64,000 nt of DNA, taken from NCBI GenBank assembly GCA_963920705.1, contig OY987227.1, positions 21,105,434 to 21,169,433 of the forward strand, written 5' to 3'. The first letter of the stretch is position 1, and the number at the start of each line of letters is the position of its first letter. Shown here one piece after another: positions 36,301-46,620 of the stretch. Origin of the DNA: Odiellus spinosus (Eukaryota > Arthropoda > Arachnida > Opiliones > Phalangiidae). A program made the translations under genes and the position numbers. The notes beneath the pieces were generated by a model. It did not search any database and was not told where the DNA came from. It saw nothing but the letters and a program-made list of their open reading frames with translations.

Positions 36301-37925
36301 CCGACTTTTCGTTTTGGGTCCGACCTTTCATTTTGGGTCCGACTTAATGTTTGGGTCCGACTTTCCTTTGGGTCCTACTTTTCGTTTTGGGTCCGACTCT
36401 TCGTTTTGGGTTCGACCTTTCGTTTTGGGTCTGACTCTTCGTTTTGGGTCCGACTTTTCGTTTTGGGTCCGACTTTTCGTTTGGGTCCGACTTTCCTTTG
36501 AGTCCTACTATTCGTTTTGGGTCCTACTTTTCGTTTTGGGTCCGACTTTTCGTTTTGGGTCCGACTTTTCGTTTTGGGTCCGACTTTTCGTTTTGGGTCC
36601 GACCTTTCATTTTGGTCCGACTTTTCATTTTGGGTCCGACTTTTCGTTTTGGGTCCGACTTTTCGTTTTGGGTCCGACCTTTCATTTTATGTCCGACTTA
36701 ACGTTTGGGTCCGACTTTCCTTTGGGTCCTACTTTTCGTTTTGGGTCCGACTCTTCGTTTTGGGTCCGACTTTTCGTTTTGGGTCCGACTCTTCGTTTTG
36801 GGTCCGACTTTTCGTTTGGGTCCGACTGAACGTTTGGTTCCGACTTTCCTTTGGGTCCTACTATTCGTTTTGGGTCCTACTTTTCGTTTTGGGTCCGACT
36901 TTTCTTTGGGTCCTACTTTTCGTTTTGGGTCCGACTTTTCGTTTTGGGTCCGACTTAACGTTTGGGTCCGACTTAACGTTTGGGTTCGACTTTCCTTTGG
37001 GTCCTACTATTCGTTTTGGGTCCTACTTTTTGCTTTGGGTCCGACTTTTCGTTTTGGGTCCGACTTTTCGTTTTGGGTCTGACTTTTCGTTTTTGGTCCG
37101 ACTTTTCGTTTTGGGTCCGACCTTTCATTTTGGGTCCGACTTAACGTTTGGGTCCGACTTTCCTTTGGGTCCTACTTTTCGTTTTGGGTCCGACTCTTCG
37201 TTTTGGGTCCGACTTTTCGTTTTGGGTCCGACTCTTCGTTTTGGGTCCGACTTTTCGTTTTGGGTCCGACTTTTCGTTTGGGTCCGACTGAACGTTTGGT
37301 TCCGACTTTCCTTTGGGTCCTACTATTCGTTTTGGGTCCTACTTTTCGTTTTGGGTCCGACTTTTCTTTGGGTCCTACTTTTCGTTTTGGGTCCGACTTT
37401 TCGTTTTGGGTCCGACTTAACGTTTGGGTCCGACTTAACGTTTGGGTTCGACTTTCCTTTGGGTCCTACTATTCGTTTTGGGTCCTACTATTCGTTTTGG
37501 GTCCTACTTTTTGCTTTGGGTCCGACTTTTCGTTTTGGGTCCGACTTTTCGTTTTGGGTCTGACTTTTCGTTTTTGGTCCGACTTTTCGTTTTGGGTCCG
37601 ACCTTTCATTTTGGGTCCGATTTTTCATTTTGGGTCCGACTTTTCGTTAGGAACTTTGGGTCCGACTTTTCGTTTAGGTTCTACTTATCGTTTGGGTCCG
37701 AATTTCCTTTGGGTCCTACTATTCGTTTTGGGTCCGACTTTTCATTTAGGGTCCGACTTTTCGTTTGGGTCCGACTTTTCTTTGGGTCCTACTTTTCGTT
37801 TTGGGTCCGACTTTCCGTTTTGGGTACGACTTTTCGTTTTGGGTCCGACTTTTCGTTTGGGTCCGACTGAACGTTTGGGTCCGACTTTCCTTTGGGTCCT
37901 ACTATTCGTTTTGGGTCCTACTTTT
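30307..37925 (+). repeat. 17-19-bp satellite, about 400 monomers, several ordered monomer types
   Basis: The main unit is GGGTCCGACTTTTCGTTTT (19 bp). Other types are GGGTCCGACTTAACGTTT and GGGTCCGACTGAACGTTT (18 bp), GGGTCCGACTTTCCTTT (17 bp) and GGGTCCTACTATTCGTTTT (19 bp). The types recur in a fixed order (GAACG or TTAACG type, then TTTCC type, then CTATTCG type), which is higher-order structure. Whole blocks repeat at 1552 bp (33040-33880 versus 34592-35420), 315 bp (32530 versus 32845) and 462 bp (36828 versus 37290). Unlike the 16-bp satellite, monomer length varies. Open frames on both strands are artefacts of monomers with few stops. Confidence 0.97.
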
Positions 37926-38145
37926 CCCTTGTCTTACCACTTTTCCCTTGTCTTACCACTTTTCCCTTGTTTTACCACTTTTTGTCCTTGTCTTACCACT
38001 TTTCCCTTGTCTTACCACTTTTTGTCCTTGTCTTACCACTCTTCCCTTGTCTTACCACTTTTCCCTTGTCTTACCACTTTTCCCTTGTCTTACCACTTTT
38101 TGTCCTTGTCTTACCACTTTTCCCTTGTCTTACCACTTTTCCCTT
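37921..38145 (+). repeat. 19-bp array joined directly to the preceding satellite
   Basis: About 12 copies of CTTTTCCCTTGTCTTACCA, with some carrying TTTTTGTCC in place of TTTTCCC. The join at GGGTCCTACTTTTCCC is seamless, as if the first array had recombined into the second at the shared word CTACTTTTC/CCACTTTTC. The array ends at ACTTTTCCCTTCAAG, just before a copy of the terminal word of the neighbouring element (CAGGGTGACCACTTTTCC at 38150). Confidence 0.92.
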
Positions 38146-38633
38146 CAAGCAGGGTGACCACTTTTCCTTATATTCTAAAAGAATATTATCTAGATTATAC
38201 GCTCAGATAGAAAATTTAAAAATAGATTTTCTTTGAAATTAATAAATATAAAACCAAGAAGCTAGATTGGTTTATTAAACGCTTCATCCAGGATTTTTAA
38301 TTTGATTTTTACCAGGAATTCATTTTTATATATTGGTAGAAATATTGGCGCCTTGTGGTGTTGAGTTCTTCCTTTGCAGGGTGACCACTTTTCCTATATT
38401 TCCTATTTTTTCCTATATTTTCACCTCCTTCCTATTTTCTCCTATAATTTAATGGCAATTTCTATAATCTCCTATATTTCTACACAAAATCTCTAGTTAA
38501 GGGTTAAGTTCTGAACCATACTGTCAGCTGTGGCTGTATAAGATTATTTTAGCTTAACTGTACATTTTCCAGTTAAAATAGTCTGTTAAATTCCATACTA
38601 TTTAAGCAATTGGGTCATATTAATACGCTTCAG

Positions 38634-39461
38634 TTCCATTGCGCCGAATCCCAATGGACCGAATACTGCGCACTTTGGTGGATTCGGTCCAATGGGACTG
38701 TCCCATTCGACCGAAAAACCCGCACCTATCCAGGTTTAGGATTCGGTCCATTGGGACAAGAATCTTTGCTAAAATATACCCGATGGAATTAAAAAAAATT
38801 CCCGGGAACGCAAAGATTCAATCTTTAAAAGCAAGAAATCTGATTGACTTTTAATAATTTAATGGCCTAGTGAAATAAGCACTAAACCCAAATATTTGGT
38901 AAATTATTAAGCAAAATGTAATGTTTAGAATAACAAAACATTTTTAAATCACAGAAATTTAACTTTAAAAATAAAATTGCCGATTTTTCTTTATATTTTT
39001 AGGTCATATTCATTGCGTAAAAATGATTCAACTGCAATTTTAGGGTATTTGCTATTCAAATTTCCATATTAAAAACCCTCTATCCTATTCTAACCTAACC
39101 TAACCTAACCTAAACTAACCTAACCTAACCTAGCCTAACAATAATTCAGAAAAACATACTTTTGACAATGTGAAACTGTACACATTTGAAACCCTTGTAT
39201 ATCCCGCAAAGTCTTTCTTATAATTTTTGCTACTTATATAATGACGTATACAATGGTCTTAAAATACATTAAAACGCCTTTATTAAAAAACAAGAGGAGT
39301 AGAAAATATACATATATTCATTTTTTGCGAGAGGTCAGTTAGAATATCGCGTCGGTCGTTTAGGAGAATATTAAACCCGCCGTTTGGCTAATTTCATCGA
39401 AATCTTGGGCGGAATTCGGTCTAATGGGAATTCGGTCTAATGGGATTCGGCGCAATGGGAA
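38634..39461. mobile_element. nested inverted-repeat element built from ATTCGGTCYAATGGGA motifs
   Basis: The left end TTCCATTGCGCCGAATCCC pairs with the right end GGGATTCGGCGCAATGGGAA, differing by one base insertion. Next to both ends the motif ATTCGGTC(C/T)AATGGGA recurs in both orientations (about 38680, 38700 and 38751 on the left; about 39416 and 39430 on the right). The short frames at 38610-38854 only read these motifs. No protein is encoded and the superfamily is unknown. It contains the TTAGG-type tract. Confidence 0.6.
39090..39139 (-). repeat. interstitial telomere-type (TTAGG)n tract
   Basis: On the + strand the sequence is CTAACCTAACCTAACC and so on, about ten CCTAA units in register with two substitutions (TAAACTAACC, CTAGCCTAAC). 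TTAGG is the common arthropod telomere unit. This short, slightly degenerate tract lies inside a transposon-like region and so is an interstitial site, not a chromosome end. Confidence 0.85.
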
Positions 39462-39689
39462 TATACCATTAATACCACGTTTAAACCGGAGGCGAGAGTT
39501 GTGACGCAATAATAAACATGGTTCCTACTTTTAATTAATTATTTTCCTATTTTATCATACATTTTACACTTATTTCTTCCTATTTCATCCTATATTTTAC
39601 ATAAAATTCTTCCTATATTTTCCTATATTTCGCAAAGAAAGTTCCTATATTTCCTATATAGGATTTTCAAATTTTCAGTGGTCCTCCTG

Positions 39690-42276
39690 TAAGGCTTTCT
39701 TCGAAGTTCGAACTCTTTCTAGCTCATATACCTTAGATGCAACATTTTAGTTGCTATCGGTCACTCTTCCATAATATCAGCTTTATCGTTTTTCTTTTGT
39801 TTTTCTGTGGGAGGGGCCAATTATCGCCAGCCTAAACGGTAAAAGCTAATCCGACCTTAACGCTGCATCGTAGCAACAGATAAATTGTCTAAAAGTCTTA
39901 TTTTTCAATAGTTATTCGTGTTTGAGGTCGTTAAGGACATGTTGAAGTAATTTTTCATGTCTGAGTCACTTTGCCCTATCAATGGTCAAATGGTCAAGAG
40001 TATCATTAAAAAGATTGCGTATTTCACTGCAGGGGTTGTTTAGTCAGAAATAAGAATTTTGAAACGCTTGAAAACGTAACTCCTCATTTAAAAATCACAG
40101 AAATTCAAATATAAATCATTTTTGTGTGACTCTAAATTATACAATATCCAAAAATACGCGAAGTTTTCAACTCTGAACTGACCTATAAAATTAAAACTCA
40201 AAGATTCCCTTTTACTTCTTTAAAGTCTCTAGTATCTAGAATTGTTTCAGCATCTCTTTATAAAAACGTATTTTTCAGTCTAATAAAATTAATAACCGTA
40301 ATAATCTTATTAAATTTCGTTTTAAGCTTTATATCTTTTCTCTTTAATCGGATTAAATTTGCTTCTTATACCCGGTAATCAATAAGTAGATATGGTTCCA
40401 AAGAAAGAAAAATGAAAAAAATTACCCCTCTTTCATTTTTATTTTTTTATTTTACCTTTTTTCGGGGGTGGGGGATATTTTTGACGGATTTTTTGGAAAA
40501 GCTTTCGTTGAGATATATTTCCTTTTTTTCCCCCGTATAGCATAGCTGTAAGGTACTTATATCCAAGTATAAGACATATAGCTCACTGCCTTAAATCGAT
40601 CGGGCTATACCAATTGTTATTCAAGGCTGGATTTCGGTCCTAAAATACATTCCATTGGAAATCGATGCGCCCCTTCTTGCCTAAGAATCAATTCCAATTC
40701 GAGTTGGCAACAGGGGCCGAGCTATAGGCTTCCTCGTACTTTCACTTTTCTTGACTTTATGATAAAGGAATTGTAGCTTCTCTCGCGCTACCAACTCGAG
40801 TTGGAATTGGTCTCGCTCTGCTACGTCGCTACTCTTCTCTCTTTCTCGCTCCGAGATTCGTAGCCAGAATCTTTCTCTCGGCGGTCCTTGTTCGCTGTCT
40901 CGAAAGGATTTAGCGAGGACTACTTTTGAAGTTACTAGGTTTCCAACATTATCTATCGATCCGCGATAATTTAGATCGTTGTGTCAACTTCTCGCGAATA
41001 GAAATATATGAACGTTTTCGACGACGAGATCCGAGAGAAGAGCTTCATGTTTAAAATAACAATGGAATTTTTTTTTCTCCTTTGCCTGCGAAGCTGCTTC
41101 TCTATTTTCTTAAAGTACAACTCTCGCGAATTGTAAAGTGTCAGAGGATAATCGCAAAAATCGGATAGAACAAATTATAAATACGAAAAAAGTATCGTCG
41201 TCGTCATCGCGGTTCACGAAGGTTAAAACAGCTAAAAACGAACTATTTCCCTATCATAAAAATCGATGGAGATTTTTCTAAGGGAAATTAAAATAGAAAT
41301 AAAATTTTCAGTATGGAAAATTAGGACAAAACAATTCTTTTCGAAAATTAAATTATGTTCGCAAAAAAATTAGAAGTGTCGAAGTTGAGAGTTGTACTTT
41401 GCCCGTGATAGAAGGCATATCCATAGAAGAGGAAAAGGGTATAGAATCTCGATTGGCTTTGTAAAATAATTCCAGGATACTGAGATATCTATTTGCCAAA
41501 GAAACTGGTTTTATTTCCTTTTTATTTTTGACGGTTATTTATTCCTCGTGTTTTGGAAAAGGGGGTTTGTCGGCAAGCGTACGAAATTTAAATTTCTGAA
41601 TCATTTTCTATTTGAATTTTGGATTGAAAGGGATGATTGGAAAGGGGGAGGTTTAAAAATGCCTTTACATATTTAAACTAGATCTCTTTTTTTTTTTTTT
41701 TTTTTTGTTGCTAACTCGCTGGTTGAAGAGCCGCTGAAAAGTATTTCAGTTCAGATATTTGAAATCATTTGTTTAGACTTGTTTTCGATAGATTATTTCG
41801 GTCGTTAATGGGCAGTGGTAATTTTTAGATAATAGTATAATTGTAGAAGTAACACTACACCATAAATACAGCATTATCTATTCATTTAAAAACATAACCC
41901 GCTTTCATACTATTCCGGGCGATTTAATTATCGGTCTGATATGACCGTTTAAAAATCGATATTAATAAGCTAGTATGACCGTAGCTTATTATATGTTATT
42001 TCAAAACCTGTTTATATATATTTATTTCAAAACAAATCTATAAAACTTGGAAAAGTCAGGGAATTTTGAATGGATACATTTATAGCTATTCATCCTAGGT
42101 TGTAATTTGTTCAAACCCCCCAAAAAATATTAGAAGCGTTTCTATATATAGTTTCCTAACGTCTTTTAAAACTAGATACTCTCAGAGAATCAATCTTCCA
42201 AGGTGAAATTATAAGTTGAAATATAGTTTCCGGGTATACCCGTGTAATTTGTAAATCACGATCAATCATAATCTCC
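39690..42276. other. unannotated stretch
   Basis: No supported gene. 40690-40712 (CAATTCCAATTCGAGTTGG) and 40790-40812 form an imperfect inverted pair, and each half is itself nearly palindromic around CGAGTTGG. About 40840-41040 is relatively CpG-rich. 41918-41987 resembles the repeat at 1956-2030. Confidence 0.4.
41918..41987. repeat. dispersed repeat, second copy
   Basis: TTCCGGGCGATTTAATTATC, then GACCGTTTAAAAATCGATAT and GACCGTAGCTTA align with the corresponding words at 1956-2030. It has no coding capacity. Confidence 0.5.
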
Positions 42277-42587
42277 TTAAAAAGGGATAATGAAACTGGG
42301 CAACAAGTGTTTCTGTCGTTTCCTTGTCGTTAAAATAACTGATAAAGATGTACGTCCGTCCCGTATTAAAAAAAATGGTTCGCCAATTGAAAATCTAAAT
42401 GTACTCCCAACTCAATGAGTAAAAAGTTTTAAAATAGGCTTAAGAGGCACGCGCCTTTGCGTGGATTCGGGTTAAGCCTACTTAATTCAATGTGTTTGTA
42501 ATTTTATTTACTATGAAATTAAGTGTGTTTTAACGATAAAGAATGGAAAGAAAAAACACTCGTTATTTGGTTTCATCATCTCTTTAA
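42277..42587. mobile_element. diverged TTAA foldback MITE, 311 bp
   Basis: It begins TTAAAAAGGGATAATGAAAC and ends GGTTTCATCATCTCTTTAA. The internal inverted segments AAATAGGCTTAAG and TTAAGCCTACTT surround a small hairpin (GGCACGCGCCTTTGCGTG). The same architecture and the words AACAAGTG/CACTCGTT link it to the 2921-3313 family, so it is a diverged subfamily. Confidence 0.6.
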
Positions 42588-45500
42588 AAACTTAGCCTAA
42601 TCCGATGGCATTATCTGAGAGAAAACAAATATATACCCATAAGGATGTCGTCCCACGCACGCAAACACGCACGTATAGTGATGTATAAGAGAGCATTTCT
42701 CTATAGCCGGTACGAGAAACCACTTGCACGTAACGCAAAAACGAAGATTTAGGTCTACTGATAAATCTGTCATCAACCTCTTCGTTCTTCGTGCGATATG
42801 AAAGACACAAGACAAGGACCAAGAAAAAGATAGACCTAGTTTGAAATAAAGTAAAAATCAAAACAGCTAGCTAACGTTCACTCAATGTATGAAGGAGAAG
42901 TTAATTCTTTTAGAGACGCCTACGTGTACGGGTATATAAACTGATGGGATGAACACATCTAAACGTTACCGGTTCGCGTATTTATGTTGAGAGACAGATA
43001 TCATTGTAGGAACTCTTACTTAAAAGGGATAGTCTTACAACTAGATTAAAATTATAATTAAGTACTTTACCTTGAAATCAATGCCAATGCTTCAGAGTAT
43101 GGGCCCAAAACATTAAGCTCTAACTTCAGAGGGGCCCCTAAGGACCAAGGAAAAGTTGGGCCCAGTTCGAAATAAAGTATAAATCAAAAATTAGACCTAC
43201 AAATAGTGGCACTAGCCAGATGCGAATTTGTAGTGCCGAGATTCTAGGTTTAATGTAATTTGTCTTGAAAATAATACCTTTTTAATCTAAGTAACTACTT
43301 TATGGCAATTTGGTCCTAGCTCCCACTCCATTCTTCACCCCACGCTTAAAGCGAATGTCTGGGGAAAGAGAGATTGAAAGGCAGCCAAATGATAAGTCCA
43401 CGGTGTTCTATCTCTTTCTCATACTCATCATACTCGGTTTAGATTTAACTTAAAACCACCATCGAAGGCTACGAGATCCTTCAAGAATCCTTTCACCTAG
43501 TCTGGGATGCCATTTGACACAGTGTATAGTTCTTATAGGCGCGTGCGAGACGTCAGAAAGACGAGGGATCGAGAGACCCCCGTGTATATAGATTCTTGAA
43601 AAAAAGCCTTCGTCTGTTTGTTGTCTGTTTTGCTCCATCCATATTCGTCGACTTTTCTCAATTGACGCGTATTACGAGAAAGAGAAAGATCTGGAGAAAC
43701 TAAACACACTCCAAGATTTCAACGTGTCTTTAAATCCCCTATAAATATTTAAAGGATTAGTGAAGTATAAAACCATTTGTAAAATGTTTTACCCTAGAAA
43801 AAATAGGCATAAAAGAGGATTTTTTCTCTAACTTATTATAGACGAAAACCTCATTCATAAGGGGAAATAACCACTTGCGTTTTTGGCGCAACAATTATGG
43901 CGTCTGAAAATTCTCACCTTTAATCAAAATCCAGCTTGATTTATTATAAACTAATATTGAGTTTAAAATCTATTTTTAACTAACTTGGAAATTAAATAGT
44001 CTAACTGAAATCTAAGTCAAAATTGAAATTTCCCACTAACAGCCGCAGGTCCACCATGATTTAAAATATTTTAATAAAAACTTGCGCGATAGACAAATTA
44101 TGTCGTCAAAACTCGTTCATTTATCCAAGTTAAAGCGTATTTGGTTAGTTTTAGGATAAGAAATCGTTTTTAGAAAAATTTAAATCGTCTGTCCAAAAAA
44201 AAACTAAATTTTAAGATAATCTTGACAATCATTAATGATTTTTTAGTATTTAAGACTTAATTATCTCTTTATTAAATCAAATGATTGGAAGCGAATGAAG
44301 CTCGGTGATTTTCGTTATGAAATCTAAGGATCGTTTTTAACTGTTTAGAAAGAGTGAGCTGGGAGTATTCCTTCAAAAATCCGCTCTGTAGCCAAAAGGC
44401 TCGCGCGCGCGAATTGAGAGCTTGTCAAAGCAGAAAAGGTCCCCGCGTTGCGCTTCTGTAAACAAACGTTTAGGGCCCTATTATATGCATATTGTGAATC
44501 GACGCCAACGGGATAAAGGATGATACGCTCAATGGGAGATAGGAGTTAAATTCTTTAGCCTTCTTTACACGTATTACATAGTTTCATTGGATTCGCGCAC
44601 CATTTTACTCTTTAGCTTCGCGATATTGATTGAAGCGAAAAGCTATACCGAGAGTCTTATTTCCATTTTCTCGGTAAATATCGGGGTATTCAAATAAGCG
44701 CGTTGAGGCCCCTGAGAATTGAATTCCACCCGTTTTCCTTCGCTAAAATTTATGATAAGATTGCTTATTAAACAAAATTATTCTTCCAAGAAACTCGAGA
44801 GACTGGAACATTGTCCTAAATAGAGAATCAAATTGTCCATTTACGCCTTTTCCGAATGTCTTTCAAGGCTTTTTATTTTCTGAATCAGAAAATTAGTTTT
44901 CTTAGTTAATATTTGAGGTACCAAAAAGCAGTTTGCTCTGAATTGCAAAAAGAATAGAAAATTTATTAAAAATCTATTTTTAACTTGATAGGAAAATAGG
45001 GTTAATTAACTCTAAAGAAAATCCGCCAATCTTATATTTTCCAACTGTGTAAAAGGGCTTCATAAGCGGGAGAGTTGTTATTAATGATATTTCGAGCCCT
45101 CTCTATGTTAAGCCTAATTTTCTAGTAATTAAAAAAAATTATAATTCAACATTCTGTAAATCTTTTACCAGTGAATTAAACTTATTTTATTCGATAAAAT
45201 ATTCTTTGCGAGTTAATATTATACGCCGAAAAACCCGCATAGTTTTTACTATCCCTTTAATAACTATAAAGAAAACTAAAGTAAGATATAGGCCCTAATT
45301 AGCGAATAGACCTTGATTCGAACCATCCAATCTCGTGATTAAAGCAAATCCAATTTCGTCGCGAAAACTTTTGAATGAACTCGAAACGCATCCACTTTGG
45401 CCTTAAATTTATCAGGAAGAGAGAAAATCTTGTCTTTTCTACTCAGGATTCGAAGTTAGAACGGATCTCGGAGGGGGAGGGAAGGGGTATTTTTAAAATC

Positions 45501-45888
45501 GGGTGTTGTCACGGTACTTTTCCCGCCGAGGTGAAAGAGGCACTCGTCGAGAAGAAACCCCCTTTTTATGCAACCTCGGAAGTAGTACGTTAATGAAAAG
45601 AGTTCGCCAAACAGTTTCCATCCAAGTACGCGGCGAAAAGACTCCAAGAAAAAAATCCCGGATAGAGAGTGAATAGTTAAAACTTGTACCGAAAAATTCT
45701 AGATTTTTTTCAAACCTTCCTTTGGAGCTAAGAAGGGAAATAATATATGTTCTGTTCAAGATAGAGCTTGCGGTTTTCAACGACTTCGTTTTTTCTTTCA
45801 AGGCAATAGCATTGTGGTTTTCGGCAAGGAGCCTAGTGCAATAACGTTTTTAAACATAGGATGATGCCGATTTTCATCTTGCTCAGAT
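42588..45888. other. unannotated stretch with relic MITE ends
   Basis: No supported gene. TTAAAAGGGATAGT (43020-43033) and ACTATCCCTTTAA (45248-45260) are inverse-complementary ends of the same style as the MITEs. 44985-45130 contains GAAAATAGGGTTAA and TTAAGCCTAATTTTC, an internal foldback of the same kind. Open frames at 42592-42861 -, 43450-43638 - and 45375-45801 resemble no family I know. Confidence 0.4.
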
Positions 45889-46620
45889 CATCCAATTAAG
45901 ATCCAACGTCGACCTAGCTTTCTACCCAATTGAGATTCAACGTCGGCCTAGCTTTCTACCCAATCGAGATAGCTTTCAACCCAATTGAGATTCAACGTCG
46001 ACCTATCTTTCTTTCCAATTAAGATTCAACGTTCACCTATCTTTCTATCCAATTAAGATCCAACGTCGACCTAGCTTTCTACCCAATTAAGATTCAACGT
46101 CGTTCTAGCTTTCTACCCAATCGAGATAGCTTTCAACCCAATTGAGATTCAACGTCGACCTATCTTTCTATCCAATTGAGATTCAACGTCGACCTATCTT
46201 TCTATCCAATTGAGATTCAACGTCGATCTATCTTTCTATCCAATTGAGATTCAACGTCGGCCTATCTTTCTATCCAATTGAGATTCAACGTCGTTCTAGC
46301 TTTCTACCCAATCGAGATAGCTTTCAACCCAATTGAGATTCAACGTCGACCTATCTTTCTATCCAATTGAGATTCAACGTCGATCTATCTTTCTATCCAA
46401 TTGAGATTCAACGTCGGCCTATCTTTCTATCCAATTGAGATTCAACGTCGACCTAGCTTTCTAACCAATGAATATTCAACGTCGACCTAGCTTTCTACCC
46501 AATCATTATTCAACGTCGACCTATCTTTCTATCCAATCATGATTCAACGTCGACCTATCTTTCTACACAATCATGATTCAACGTCGACCTAGCATTCTAC
46601 CCAATTAAGATTCAATGTAT
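45889..46620 (+). repeat. 34-bp minisatellite, about 21 copies, with inserted partial units
   Basis: The unit contains CAATTGAGATTCAACGTCGA followed by CCTATCTTTCTATC. Copies vary at GTCGAC/GTCGGC/GTCGATC/GTCGTTC and at CTAGC/CTATC. A shortened unit (CAATCGAGATAGCTTTCAAC) recurs near 45961, 46121 and 46310, marking duplication of multi-copy blocks. No coding interpretation. Confidence 0.95.

Larger units (their letters stand above)
38377..39689. mobile_element. transposon-like region with CAGG..GACCACT ends
   Basis: The left end reads CAGGGTGACCACTTTTCC (38377) and the right end, inverted, reads CAGGAGGACCACTGAAAA (ending 39689), a short terminal inverted repeat. Both flanks inside carry TCCTATATTT words in the same orientation (38390-38485 and 39530-39660). 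A second copy of the left end, CAGGGTGACCACTTTTCC, is at 38150-38167. CAGGG-type ends resemble hAT elements, but no target duplication is visible and no transposase is present. It may be a non-autonomous or decayed element into which the 38634-39461 repeat was inserted. Confidence 0.5.

Noticed and set aside
14902-37925. Common origin of the 24-bp minisatellite and the 19-bp satellite (shared TTTGGGTC)
   Set aside because: Only about 8 bp are shared and the rest of the units cannot be aligned; chance is sufficient.
30360-38236. Long frames with FGSDFSFWVRLFVLGPTFR-type repeats on + and GPKTKSRTQNEKSDPKRKV-type repeats on -
   Set aside because: They are the two-strand translation of the 19-bp satellite. 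They overlap in several frames and follow the monomer, not a protein family.
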